A stretch of 64,000 bases of DNA. Source: Streptomyces venezuelae (lineage in GTDB: Bacteria > Actinomycetota > Actinomycetes > Streptomycetales > Streptomycetaceae). The DNA lies in the NCBI RefSeq assembly GCF_008642315.1, contig NZ_CP029192.1, forward strand, positions 434,001 through 498,000, given 5' to 3'. Shown here in pieces: positions 17,863 through 26,446 of the stretch (position 1 is its first letter; each line of letters begins with the position of its first letter). The position numbers and the translations under genes are program-made. Under the pieces are notes generated by a model. That model had not been told where the DNA came from. It did not search any database and saw only the letters and a program-made list of their open reading frames with translations.

Positions 17863-18501
17863 TCACTCGGGCCAGTCGGAGCCCTTGATGACCTCCACGA
17901 AGTCGCCGCGTTCGAAGCCGGGCACACAGTGCGCCAGCACATCCGCCTTCACGTTGCCGAAGGTGGTCTGCGGACGGTCCTTGATGCCCTCGGCGAACGC
18001 GGCCAGGATGCGGTTCTTGAAGTCGGGGCGCGGGTGCGCCGCGACCACGGTGGCGCGCTCCTCGTCGGTGACGGCGTCGTACCCGATCCCGAGGACGTCC
18101 AGTTCGACGCCGCGGGTGACCAGGGCGATCTCGGGGGCCATGTGCAGCGGGATCTCGGGGGTGGTGTGCAGGGCGATGGCCGTCCAGACGCGGTCCGCCC
18201 GCTCCCCCGTGATGCCGTGCCCCTGGAGGAAGCGGCGGGCCTCGTCCGCGCCGTCGATCTCGAAGCGCTGGTCGGTGCGGCGGAAGCGCTCGGTCAGCCC
18301 CAGGTCGTGGAACATCGCTCCCACATAGAGCAGCTCCGGGTCGAACGTCAGACCCTGGTCCCGGCCGCGCAGCGACCCCCACAGGAACACCCGCCGGGAG
18401 TGGTCGAAGAGCAGCGGCGCGGCGACATCGCGCACCAGCTCCGTCGCCTCCTTCGCCAGAGCGCTGTCCGGAATCCGAATGCCCGCGATCGTCTCACTCA
18501 T
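17863..18501 (-). CDS. HD-domain metal-dependent hydrolase
   Basis: A 212-residue HD-superfamily protein. Metal-site residues are His in LLFDHSRRVFLWG, the HD pair in YVGAMFHDLGLTERF, His in VWTAIALHTTPEIP and a downstream Asp. This subgroup includes cyanamide-hydratase-like and small phosphohydrolase enzymes; the substrate is not known. AAGGGAAGG precedes the ATG. It is divergent from the GlxA-type regulator at 18604, and the pair shares about 100 bases of promoter DNA, so that regulator is the likely controller. Confidence 0.85.
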   Translation of the reverse strand: MSETIAGIRIPDSALAKEATELVRDVAAPLLFDHSRRVFLWGSLRGRDQGLTFDPELLYVGAMFHDLGLTERFRRTDQRFEIDGADEARRFLQGHGITGERADRVWTAIALHTTPEIPLHMAPEIALVTRGVELDVLGIGYDAVTDEERATVVAAHPRPDFKNRILAAFAEGIKDRPQTTFGNVKADVLAHCVPGFERGDFVEVIKGSDWPE

Positions 18502-18568
18502 GAGGTGCGCCTTCCCTTGTCCGCTCGGTGAACGCTTCCACTGTCGCCCGGTGTCCTACTCTGGAGCC

Positions 18569-18607
18569 ATGTCCATACGGCCAGTAGAACCACAGATTCA
18601 GACATGA
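18569..18607 (+). CDS. 12-residue upstream ORF coupled to the GlxA-type regulator
   Basis: ATG at 18569 opens MSIRPVEPQIQT and stops at TGA 18605-18607, overlapping the regulator ATG (18604) as ATGA. TACTCT (18557-18562) lies 6 bases before the ATG, which fits a -10 box with transcription starting on the ATG (leaderless); GGAG in the gap could also act as a ribosome site. The regulator itself lacks a clear ribosome site, so coupling would explain its translation. This is inferred. Confidence 0.35.
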   Translation: MSIRPVEPQIQT

Positions 18608-19620
18608 CGCGCCGCGTGGCCTTCCTGGTCTTCGACGGCGTGACGCTGCTGGACGTCAGCGGCCCCGTGGAGGTGCTCCACCAGGCGGGACGGCTCGGCT
18701 TCCCCTACGAGACGGTGCTGGTCTCACCCCGCGGCGGCGACGTCACGACGTCCTCGGGGATCGCGCTCGCCGGATCGGTCGCGGCGGCCGACACCGCTTC
18801 CCCGGGCATCGGACCGCTGGACACCGTCGTGATCGTCGGCGCCGACCGGCTGGCGCTCCAGCCCCTCGACGACGACGTACTGGCAGCCGCCGACAGCCTC
18901 GCCCGGCGGGCCGCGCGGGTCGCCTCGGTGTGCACCGGCGCCTTCGTCCTCGCGGCGCTCGGTCTGCTCGACGGGCGCCGCGCGACCACGCACTGGCGGC
19001 ACGCGACGACACTCGCCCGCCGCCACCCCGAGGTCCGGGTGGAGCCGGACGCCCTCCACATCCGCGACGGCCGGTACGTCACCTCCGCGGGCATCAGCGC
19101 GGGCATCGATCTGGCCCTCGGACTCGTGGAGGACGACCACGGAGCGGACACCGCCCGGACGATCGCACGTGAACTGGTCGTCTTCATGCAGCGACCGGGC
19201 GGGCAGTCACAGTTCTCCACGGCCCTCGCGACCCCGCCCGCGCGCAACGACGTGCTCCGCTCGCTGACCGCTGCGGTGCTCGCCGACCCGGCCGGCGAGC
19301 ACACCCTGCCCACCATGGCCGCCTCCGCCGCCGTCAGCACCCGGCACCTCGCCCGGCTGTTCCGGACCGAGCTGCACACCACGCCCGCCCGCTGGGTCGA
19401 GCAGGTCCGCCTCGACCACGCCCAGCGGCTCCTCCTGGACGGACACAGCGTCACGGCGGCCGCCCGGCGCAGCGGCCTCGGCAGCGACGAGACGCTCCGC
19501 CGCGCCTTCGCCCGCCGGCTGGGCACGACGCCGAGCGAGTACCGCAGCCGCTTCGCCACCGCGCACGGACACGACGTCCTGTCTACGCGGCCGGTGCGGG
19601 GTCAGGCGCCGAAGACGTAG
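18604..19620 (+). CDS. GlxA-family transcriptional regulator (DJ-1/PfpI domain plus AraC HTH)
   Basis: A 338-residue regulator. Residues 4-170 form a DJ-1/PfpI domain (VAFLVFDGVTLLDVSGPVEV; nucleophile-elbow Cys in VASVCTGAFVLAALGLLDG; RATTHW). Residues about 230-325 form an AraC-type double helix-turn-helix (MAASAAVSTRHLARLFRTEL, TPARWVEQVRLDHAQRLL, SGLGSDETLRRAFARRLGTTPSEYR). Such proteins sense a small molecule through the PfpI fold. The target is probably the divergent HD-domain gene. Its 3' end overlaps the convergent GH95 gene by 19 bases. Confidence 0.92.
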   Translation: MTRRVAFLVFDGVTLLDVSGPVEVLHQAGRLGFPYETVLVSPRGGDVTTSSGIALAGSVAAADTASPGIGPLDTVVIVGADRLALQPLDDDVLAAADSLARRAARVASVCTGAFVLAALGLLDGRRATTHWRHATTLARRHPEVRVEPDALHIRDGRYVTSAGISAGIDLALGLVEDDHGADTARTIARELVVFMQRPGGQSQFSTALATPPARNDVLRSLTAAVLADPAGEHTLPTMAASAAVSTRHLARLFRTELHTTPARWVEQVRLDHAQRLLLDGHSVTAAARRSGLGSDETLRRAFARRLGTTPSEYRSRFATAHGHDVLSTRPVRGQAPKT

Positions 19621-22040
19621 CGCCGCCCCGCACGCACCTTCAGTGTCCTCGTCCCGCCGCTGAACAGTTCACCGCGCAACGTCAGTTCGCGGGTGCGCGA
19701 GGCCCTCAGCACGACGCGGGTGACGCGGCCCGCCGCCCAGTCGATGTCGATCGTCGCGCCGCCGCGGGCCCGCAGTCCGCGCACCGAACCGTCGGGCCAG
19801 CCGGACGGCAGGGCGGGCAGGATCTCGATGGCGTCGTGCTGGCTCTGCAGGAGCATCTCGACGATGCCCGACGTCGCGCCGAAGTTGCCGTCGATCTGGA
19901 ACGGCGGGTGGGTGTCCCAGAGGTTGGGCAGCGTCGAGGACTTCAGCTGTTCGCCGAGCATCTTGTGCGCGTGGTCGCCGTCCAGGAGCCGCGCCCAGAA
20001 GTTGATCTTCCAGGCCTTGGACCAGCCGGTGCCCCCGTCGCCACGCGCGGTGAGGGAGACTTTCGCCGCGTCGGCCCACTTGCTGCCGGGTTCGATGTGG
20101 CGGCCGGGGTGGAGGGCGTAGAGGTGGGAGACGTGCCGGTGGTCGTCCGTGCGGTCGTCCAGGTCCGCTTTCCACTCCTGGAGTTGCCCCCAGGATCCGA
20201 TGCGCAGGCCGGGGTCCAGGGCGCCAAGGGTCTTCTCCAGCTCGGCGCGGAAGGCCGGTGAGTCCCCCAGGGTGCGGGCCGCTTCCAGGGTGTTGGTGAA
20301 CAGGTCGTGGACGATCTGCTGGGCCATGGCCGCGCCCGCGGTGAAGTCGCCGTGCTCCGGCGAGTAGCTGGGCGTGACGATCAGGGTGCCGTCGCGCGGG
20401 TCGGTGCGCAGGTTGTCGAGCCAGAACTGGGCGGCCTCCTTCATCGCCGGGTACGCGGTGGTGCGCAGGTAGTCCGTGGAGCCGCCGAAGCGGTAGTGCT
20501 CGTAGAGCTGCGCGGTGAGCCAGGCCGCTGCCTCGGGGAACCAGAACGCGGTCGACCAGTCGTGGACGCCGGTGAAGCCATACGGGTTGGTCTCGTTGTG
20601 CACGACCCAGCCGCGGCTGCCGAACATCTCCTCGGCGGTGCGCCGTCCGGGCGCGCGCAGGGCCTCGACGAAACGGTCGTACGGGGCGGTCGTCTCGGGC
20701 AGGTTGGCCGCCTCGGCGAGCCAGTAGTTCATCTGGAGGTTGATGTTGGTGTGGTAGTCGGCCGACCAGGGTGGTGTGGTGCTGTTGTTCCAGACGCCCT
20801 GGAGGTTGACGGGCAGCGATCCGGCGCGCGAGGAGGCGATGAGGAGGTAGCGGCCGTACTGGAAGAAGAGCGCTTCCAGCGCGCGGTCGGCGGCAGCGTC
20901 CGCCCCGGTGCCGTACTGCTTGAGCAGCCGGTCCGTGGGCAGATCGGCGGGGAGTGACTGGCCGATGTCGAGGGTGACGCGGTCGAACATGGCGCGGTGG
21001 TCGCGCAGATGGCGGGCGCGCAGCGTGCCGTGGCCCGCCGCGACGGCTCCGTCGACGGCGCGGGCGACGGCGGTGTGGGGGTCGGCGCCTCGGTAGTCGG
21101 GGTACGTGTCGGCGTAGTCGGTGCCCGCGGCGAGGACGAACCACACGTGGTCGGCCCCGGTCACGGTGATGCTGCCGTCGTCGTGCGCGGTGCGCGTGCC
21201 GCCCTGCTGCCGGACGCGGAGCTGGGCCTCGAACTTCAGCCCGTTGTCGTCGAGTTCGCCCCGGACGGTGAGCCGGTCGCCTCTCGCCTTCGCGGTGAAG
21301 TCGGCGCGGGGTGAGGTGTAGCGGACGGTGCAGGTGATGTGGGCCGCGCGGTCGGCGGAGAGCCGGCCCACGAGCACTCCGTCGGGGTACGAGGCGAAGA
21401 ACTCCCTGTGGTGACGGGCCTGTTCCTGCTCGTACTCAACGGTCGCGAGGCCCTGTCCGAGGTCGAGGGCGCGGCGGTACGTGGCGTCGGGCGCGTCCGG
21501 GGCGCCGGGGACGTCGATGTGGAGGTCCCCGAAGGTCTGGTGGGCTCCGTAGCCGCGCCGGGCCTGGCCGAGCTCGGCCGCCACGTCGTCGGGGGTCAGC
21601 CTGCCCTTCGCGTCGAGCTCGTCGCGCACGGCGTCGAGGGTGCCGGGCCGTGCCGCGCGCCAGTTGCCGAAGTCGTAGCCCTCCCGGGAGCCCGGGCCGC
21701 CGGTCCACAAAGTCTTCTCGTTGAACTGGAGCCGTTCGGAGGCGAGGGTGCCGAAGACCATGGCGCCGAGGGAGCCGTTGCCGATGGGCAGGGCCTCGCG
21801 CTCCCAGTCGGCGGCGGGGGCGGCGTACCGGAGCGACGATCCATCGGGCCGATCATCGATCGATTCATCCGAGGTCGATTCATCGGAGGTATTCCGCTCC
21901 GACTTCCCGCCCTCCCCGGACCCTGCCGCGGCCGCCGAAGCCGACGGGGCGCCACCGAGAGTGCCTCCGCCCGCCGCCAGAGCGGCCGCCCCGCCGACGG
22001 CGGACTTCATGGTCGTCCTGCGCGTGATCCCCTGAGTCAT
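19602..22040 (-). CDS. Tat-exported glycoside hydrolase family 95 protein (alpha-L-fucosidase/galactosidase type)
   Basis: An 812-residue secreted enzyme. The N-terminus ITRRTTMKSAVGGAAALAAG is a twin-arginine-type signal ending near SASAAAAG. A Ser/Asp/Glu-rich linker follows, which contains a 15-bp tandem duplication in the DNA (21861-21890). The GH95 N-terminal domain begins LRYAAPAADWEREALPIGNG and FNEKTLWTGGPG. The (alpha/alpha)6 catalytic part has NLQGVWNNSTTPPWSADY, HTNINLQMNYWLAE, TPSYSPEHG and DTHPPFQIDGNFG, where GH95 enzymes hold their catalytic Glu/Asp and Asn residues. It cleaves terminal alpha-L-fucose or L-galactose from glycans or plant polymers. A likely leaderless promoter lies directly upstream. 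Confidence 0.92.
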   Translation of the reverse strand: MTQGITRRTTMKSAVGGAAALAAGGGTLGGAPSASAAAAGSGEGGKSERNTSDESTSDESIDDRPDGSSLRYAAPAADWEREALPIGNGSLGAMVFGTLASERLQFNEKTLWTGGPGSREGYDFGNWRAARPGTLDAVRDELDAKGRLTPDDVAAELGQARRGYGAHQTFGDLHIDVPGAPDAPDATYRRALDLGQGLATVEYEQEQARHHREFFASYPDGVLVGRLSADRAAHITCTVRYTSPRADFTAKARGDRLTVRGELDDNGLKFEAQLRVRQQGGTRTAHDDGSITVTGADHVWFVLAAGTDYADTYPDYRGADPHTAVARAVDGAVAAGHGTLRARHLRDHRAMFDRVTLDIGQSLPADLPTDRLLKQYGTGADAAADRALEALFFQYGRYLLIASSRAGSLPVNLQGVWNNSTTPPWSADYHTNINLQMNYWLAEAANLPETTAPYDRFVEALRAPGRRTAEEMFGSRGWVVHNETNPYGFTGVHDWSTAFWFPEAAAWLTAQLYEHYRFGGSTDYLRTTAYPAMKEAAQFWLDNLRTDPRDGTLIVTPSYSPEHGDFTAGAAMAQQIVHDLFTNTLEAARTLGDSPAFRAELEKTLGALDPGLRIGSWGQLQEWKADLDDRTDDHRHVSHLYALHPGRHIEPGSKWADAAKVSLTARGDGGTGWSKAWKINFWARLLDGDHAHKMLGEQLKSSTLPNLWDTHPPFQIDGNFGATSGIVEMLLQSQHDAIEILPALPSGWPDGSVRGLRARGGATIDIDWAAGRVTRVVLRASRTRELTLRGELFSGGTRTLKVRAGRRYVFGA

Positions 22041-22048
22041 GACCGGTC

Positions 22049-22077
22049 ACGTTAAAAGTCCGATGACTGGTTGACAA
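22049..22077 (-). promoter_or_regulatory. Promoter of the GH95 gene, probably leaderless
   Basis: Reading leftward: TTGTCA (22077-22072), a 17-base spacer, TAACGT (22054-22049), then 8 bases to the ATG at 22040. No ribosome site precedes the ATG, so the transcript probably starts at or next to the start codon. Confidence 0.55.
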
Positions 22078-22125
22078 GAGTGTCGACAGGAGTCCTGCGG
22101 GACCGTTCGGGAGCACGACGCGGAA

Positions 22126-22155
22126 CTGCCCCGTCCCGAGGAGGGAACGGGGCAG
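22126..22155. terminator. Hairpin terminator between GH95 promoter and 22182 gene
   Basis: CTGCCCCGTCCC (22126-22137) faces GGGAACGGGGCAG (22143-22155) and forms a long stem with a GAGGA loop. It lies 27 bases downstream of the leftward gene ending at 22182, so it probably terminates that gene. Confidence 0.65.
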
Positions 22156-22181
22156 TGCGTGGAGGTCGGTCGGCGGCGCTG

Positions 22182-22682
22182 TCAGCCCTGCTGGAAGAGC
22201 TCGGCGGGCAGCGGCTTCAGGAGCGCGTACAGGTCGTCGGTGATCGGCCGGTCCCAGGCGGCGATGGTCACCAGGACGTTGTCGCTGCGGTCGAACTGCA
22301 CGCAGGAGATGCGGCTCTCGGAGAGCTTGAGGCGGCGCACGATGAGGAGGTTGTCGCCCTGCATCACCGGCACGTCCTCGCTGGAGACGACGGTGACGTC
22401 CTCGTCGTTCTCCAGGGCGAGCAGCAGCTGGGCCACCTCGAAGGGCACCTCGCCCTCGGCGGTCTCGCGCGCGGGTGATCCCTCGGGGAGGTTGCCGATG
22501 ATCATCGCGGGGCCGCGGCCGCCGAACAGGTCGTAGCGCAGGAAGACACCCTGGCAGCTGCCGTCGGGGGCGGGCAGGAGGCCCGCGCCGAGATTGCCGG
22601 GCCAGTCACCGGGGTCCATGGCCAGGACATCGAAGTCCGGGCCCGCGGGAGTGGCGGAGCTGCGGCGGCGGAGGAAGGACAT
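22182..22682 (-). CDS. Conserved hypothetical protein
   Basis: A 166-residue soluble, acidic protein with a basic N-terminus (MSFLRRRSSATP), FDVLAMDPGDWPGNLGAGLL and a central ENDEDVTVVSSEDVPVMQGD. I do not recognise a domain. The composition and codon use are normal for a conserved Streptomyces cytoplasmic protein. It is transcribed alone, with a terminator at 22126-22155. Confidence 0.75.
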   Translation of the reverse strand: MSFLRRRSSATPAGPDFDVLAMDPGDWPGNLGAGLLPAPDGSCQGVFLRYDLFGGRGPAMIIGNLPEGSPARETAEGEVPFEVAQLLLALENDEDVTVVSSEDVPVMQGDNLLIVRRLKLSESRISCVQFDRSDNVLVTIAAWDRPITDDLYALLKPLPAELFQQG

Positions 22683-22822
22683 GCGCCCATGGTACGTGGC
22701 CTGCGGGGCGTTCCGGCGCGGGGGCGACGGCGTCCCGAGGCACCGACGCCCGCCCCACCAGCCACGGAGCGGACCCGGTCGCGCCCTCCGTCACATGGCC
22801 GGTGCGGACGACGGCGGTTCCG

Positions 22823-23782
22823 CTACGCCGCGGGGGTCTCCGGCGGCACCACCGCCACCGGGCACGCCGCATGCAGCAGCACCGCGTGGGTGACGGAGCC
22901 GAGGATACGGCCGGGGGCGAGCCTGCGGCGGTGGCGGCCGACCACCACGAGGTCGGCGGCGTGCGAGGCGTCCACGAGGTGGCGGGCCGCGTCGCCCGGG
23001 GCGATGCACATGTCCACCGGGACGTCGGGGTGGCGTTCGCGGTACGGGGTGAGCAGATCGTCGGCGAGGTCGGCGTAGTCCCGTTCCGTCTCCTCGTCCG
23101 CGACGGCCTTCATCACGAACTCTCCGGCGGGCGTGGCGCTGAGGACCGGCCACGGGTAGGCGACGACGACCTGGAGCCGCGCCCCGCGCCGCTCGGCCTC
23201 GGCGAAGGCGAACGCGACGGAGTGCTCGTCCGGCGCCGGGGCCGACAGGCCGAGGACGACACGCGGCCCCGCGTCCGGTGCCGGGCTCCCGGGATCGGCG
23301 GGAGCCGGCCGCGGCACGACCACCACAGGGCAGGCCGCCTCGCGCGCGCACGCCAGGCCGTTCGACCCGAGCAACAGGCTGGCGAAGCCGCCCCTGCCCC
23401 GGGAGCCGAGGACCAGCAGGCCCGCCCCGGCACCGAGCCGCGGCAGCTCGCGCCCCGGGCTGCCGTCCACCGTGACGAACTCCAGCTCGGGCAGACCGGC
23501 CCGCCCCACGAGGGACTCGCGGGCCCAGTCCACGACCGGGTCGCTCTCGCCGCGCTCGACCACGGACGCGAAGGGGCCGTCGACCAGCGGTACGTCGTAT
23601 CCCCGAACATGCACGATCTTCAGTGGCACGTCGCGCAGCGCGGCGGCGGCCAGCGCCCACTCCAGGGCGCGGCCGCTGCCTCCCGAACCGTCCACGGCCA
23701 CGACGACGGGCCCACCGCCGTCGTCCGGCCCCTTGCCGCTCACGGACCCACTGCTCACGCTGCCGACCGGTTCGCTGCTCAT
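22823..23782 (-). CDS. Universal stress protein with two Usp domains
   Basis: A 319-residue tandem UspA protein. Domain 1 starts PVVVAVDGSGGSGRALEWAL and ends with the ATP-binding loop GSRGRGGFASLLLGSNG. Domain 2 starts RVVLGLSAPAPDEHSVAFAF and ends GRHRRRLAPGRILGSVTH. Both loops keep the Gx2Gx9G(S/T)-like pattern, so ATP binding is likely. Such proteins support survival in stationary phase, hypoxia and other stresses. A GAGG site precedes the ATG. It is a single-gene unit. Confidence 0.93.
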   Translation of the reverse strand: MSSEPVGSVSSGSVSGKGPDDGGGPVVVAVDGSGGSGRALEWALAAAALRDVPLKIVHVRGYDVPLVDGPFASVVERGESDPVVDWARESLVGRAGLPELEFVTVDGSPGRELPRLGAGAGLLVLGSRGRGGFASLLLGSNGLACAREAACPVVVVPRPAPADPGSPAPDAGPRVVLGLSAPAPDEHSVAFAFAEAERRGARLQVVVAYPWPVLSATPAGEFVMKAVADEETERDYADLADDLLTPYRERHPDVPVDMCIAPGDAARHLVDASHAADLVVVGRHRRRLAPGRILGSVTHAVLLHAACPVAVVPPETPAA

Positions 23783-23868
23783 GGCTTCAGCCTCGTGCAG
23801 TGCGGGGCTCGCGGCGAGAGTCGAAGGTCACGTGCCCGGCAGGGACCAAAGACCGTCGAGGGCGCGTG

Positions 23869-24111
23869 CTACGTCAGGTCGAACTCGCCCTCCCGGGCGC
23901 CATGGACGAAGGCTCCCCACTCCGCCGGGGTGAAGATCAGGGAAGGGCTCTCCGGGCGGCCGCTGTTGCGCATGGCGATGAAGCCCTCGACGAAGGCGAT
24001 CTCGACGTCTCCGCGCCCCTCGCTGCTCGATCGCCAGTCCGCCGTGCTGAGGTCGAGCTCCGGCTTGTCCCAGCCCGCGAGCGGATGCTGCTGAGTGGTG
24101 CTGTCGGCCAC
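23869..24111 (-). CDS. DUF397 protein
   Basis: An 80-residue DUF397 protein, recognised by LSTADWRSSSEGRGDVEIAFV and the end LIFTPAEWGAFVHGAREGEFD. The start is GTG at 24111 with GGGAGGAG just upstream, and a -10-like TAGGCT lies near 24151-24156. DUF397 genes normally follow an XRE-family regulator with a DUF5753 sensor and act as its small partner or antitoxin-like product. No such regulator is adjacent here, so this copy is an orphan. Confidence 0.88.
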   Translation of the reverse strand: MADSTTQQHPLAGWDKPELDLSTADWRSSSEGRGDVEIAFVEGFIAMRNSGRPESPSLIFTPAEWGAFVHGAREGEFDLT

Positions 24112-24222
24112 GTCCGTGCTCCTCCCGAATGCGTCGGTCCGGCCGTCAGCCTAGCTTTCGCTCCGGGCGCCGGACAGGCCGCGGTGGCAGCTCCTCGGTC
24201 CGTCCGGCGTCGGCGGTCGCCG

Positions 24223-25389
24223 TCAGCCCGTGGGCGGTTCGGCTCCGACGAGCCACATGGCGAAGAACTGCGAGCCGCCTCCGTAGGCGTGCCCAAGTGC
24301 CTTGCTCGCTCCGTCCACTTGGTGTTCCCCCGCCAGGCCGCGCACCTGAAGTGCCGCCTCGGCGAAGCGGATCATGCCGGAGGCGCCGATGGGGTTGGTG
24401 GACAGGACGCCGCCCGACATGTTGACCGGCAGGTCGCCGTCCAGCTCCGTGACCCCGGACTCGGTGAGCTTCCAGCCCTCGCCCTCCTCGGCGAAGCCCA
24501 GGTTCTCCAGCCACATCGGCTCGTACCAGGAGAACGGCACGTACATCTCGACGGCGTCGATCTCCCGGCGCGGGTCCGCGATGCCTGCCTGCCGGTACAC
24601 ATCGGCCGCGCAGTCCTTGCCCGCCTGCGGCGAGACGAAGTCCTTGCCGGCGAAGAGCGTCGGCTCGCTGCGCATCGCGCCGCCGTGCATCCAGGCGGGC
24701 CGCCGGGGTGAACGGGCAGCGCCCGCACGGTCGGTGAGGATCATCGCGCAGGCGCCGTCGGAGGACGGGCAGGTCTCCGAGTAGCGGATCGGGTCCCAGA
24801 GCATGGGCGACGCCTGGACCTTCTCCAGGGTGATGTCCTGTTCGTGGAGGTGCGCGTACGGGTTCTTCAGGGCGTTGCGCCGGTCCTTGTACGCGACGAG
24901 GGAGCCGACCGTGTCGGGGGCGCCCGTGCGCCGCATGTACGCCCGAACGTGCGGCGCGAAGAATCCGCCCGCGCCCGCGAGCAGCGGCTGCTGGAACGGG
25001 ACGGGCAGCGAGAGGCCCCACATCGCGTTGGATTCCGACTGCTTTTCGAAGGCGAGGGTGAGGACGGTGCCGTGGACGCGCCCGGCGACGAGGTTCGCGG
25101 CGACGAGCGCCGTGGAGCCGCCGACGGAGCCCGCCGTGTGGACGCGGAGCATGGGTTTGCCGACGGCGCCGAGCGCGTCGGCCAGGTACAGCTCCGGCAT
25201 CATGACGCCCTCGAAGAAGTCCGGCGCCTTCCCGATGACGACGGCGTCGATGTCGGCCCAGGTCAACTCGGCGTCGAGAAGAGCGCTTTGGGCGGCCTCG
25301 CGGACCAGGCCCGCGATCGACACGTCACGGCGTGCGGCCACGTGTTTGGTCTGGCCGATCCCGACCACGGCCACGGGTTCCTTAGTCAC
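24223..25389 (-). CDS. Thiolase-domain lipid-transfer-type protein (Ltp3-like)
   Basis: A 388-residue thiolase-fold protein of the sterol-carrier/lipid-transfer subgroup. Motifs are VAVVGIGQTKHVAARRDVS, HTAGSVGGSTALVAANLVAG (the position of the acylated Cys in true thiolases carries no Cys here), and the C-terminal GGVLSTNPIGASGMIRFAEAA and KALGHAYGGGSQFFAMWL. Such enzymes act in side-chain cleavage of steroid-CoA or branched acyl-CoA, often with a DUF35 partner, as retro-aldolases. Its GTG overlaps the preceding thiolase-like gene by 8 bases. Gene order with the DUF35 protein, crotonase and FadD recalls the Mycobacterium KstR locus (Rv3515c-Rv3523). The substrate is inferred only. Confidence 0.85.
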   Translation of the reverse strand: MTKEPVAVVGIGQTKHVAARRDVSIAGLVREAAQSALLDAELTWADIDAVVIGKAPDFFEGVMMPELYLADALGAVGKPMLRVHTAGSVGGSTALVAANLVAGRVHGTVLTLAFEKQSESNAMWGLSLPVPFQQPLLAGAGGFFAPHVRAYMRRTGAPDTVGSLVAYKDRRNALKNPYAHLHEQDITLEKVQASPMLWDPIRYSETCPSSDGACAMILTDRAGAARSPRRPAWMHGGAMRSEPTLFAGKDFVSPQAGKDCAADVYRQAGIADPRREIDAVEMYVPFSWYEPMWLENLGFAEEGEGWKLTESGVTELDGDLPVNMSGGVLSTNPIGASGMIRFAEAALQVRGLAGEHQVDGASKALGHAYGGGSQFFAMWLVGAEPPTG

Positions 25390-26446
25390 GGGTCTCTCCT
25401 TCCAGGACGGCGACCAGGTTCTGCTGGAGGCAGGGTCCGGACGTGGCGTGGGCGACGGCCCGGTCCGAGGCGCCCCGGTGGATGCGTGCGGCGGCTTCGC
25501 CGATCCGGATGAGCCCGGCGGCCATCATGGGGTTGGCGGCGAGCGCGCCGCCGGACGGGTTCACGGTGACGTCGTCGGCCAGGCGCAGGGCCTTGCGCAG
25601 GACGACTTCCTGCGAGGTGAAGGGGGCGTGCAACTCGGCCGTGTCGACGGGCCGTTCGAAGACTCCGGCGCGTTCAGCGGCCAGGCGGGTGGAGGGCGAT
25701 GCGGTGAGGTCGCGCACGCCGAGGCCGTGCGCCTCGATGCGGTGGTCGATGCCGCTGATCCACGCGGGCCGCTCGCAGAGCTCCCGGGCGCGGTCCCCCG
25801 CGGCGAGGATCACGGCGGCCGCACCGTCGCCGATCGGCGGGCAGTCGCCGGTGCGCAGGGGACGTACGGCGTAATCGCCCTGCGCGACCGCGCCTTTCAG
25901 CTGCGCGTGCGGGTTGTCGGCGGCGGCCGTGCGGCTCCGGCTCGCGATCCCGGCTAGTGCGGGTTCGTCGGTCTCGCCCGCGTCGATCAGCGCCTGTGCC
26001 TGCAGTGCGGCGAGCGCCACGGAGTCGGGCCAGAGCGGGGCGACGTAGTACGGGTCGAGCTGGCGGGTGAGCACGTCGCGCACCGAGCCGGGCGAGGACT
26101 TGCCGTAGGAGTAGACGAGCGCGGTGTCGGCCTCCCCGGTCTGCAGTTTCACCCAGGCCTCGTACAGGGCCCAGGCGCCGTCCATCTCGACGTGCGACTC
26201 ACTGATCGGCGGCCAGGCGCCCACCCCGTCGAGCGCCATCGTGAAGGAGAAGGCGCGGCCCGCGAGGTAGTCCGACGAGCCGGAGCAGGTGAAGCCGATG
26301 TCGCTGGTCTTCAGGCCGGTGGCGGCGAGGACTTCGTGCAGCACCGGCATGAGCATCTCGACCTCGGAGAGCTCGTCGGTGGTGCGCAGGTGGTCGCTCT
26401 GCGCGAAGGCGACGACGGCGACGTGCGGCCGCTCGTGGGGCGCCAT
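25382..26446 (-). CDS. Thiolase-domain lipid-transfer-type protein (Ltp4-like)
   Basis: A 354-residue thiolase-fold protein with VAVVAFAQSDHLRTTDELSEVEML at the N-terminus, FTCSGSSDYLAGRAFSF (a Cys near the usual active-site region), GDGAAAVILAAG and the C-terminal VNPSGGALAANPMMAAGLIRIGEAA. It is a paralogue-like partner of the next gene, and the pair probably forms a heteromeric complex, as Ltp3/Ltp4 pairs are thought to. Its ATG directly abuts the stop of the DUF35 gene, so the three genes form one tight operon. Confidence 0.85.
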   Translation of the reverse strand: MAPHERPHVAVVAFAQSDHLRTTDELSEVEMLMPVLHEVLAATGLKTSDIGFTCSGSSDYLAGRAFSFTMALDGVGAWPPISESHVEMDGAWALYEAWVKLQTGEADTALVYSYGKSSPGSVRDVLTRQLDPYYVAPLWPDSVALAALQAQALIDAGETDEPALAGIASRSRTAAADNPHAQLKGAVAQGDYAVRPLRTGDCPPIGDGAAAVILAAGDRARELCERPAWISGIDHRIEAHGLGVRDLTASPSTRLAAERAGVFERPVDTAELHAPFTSQEVVLRKALRLADDVTVNPSGGALAANPMMAAGLIRIGEAAARIHRGASDRAVAHATSGPCLQQNLVAVLEGETRD

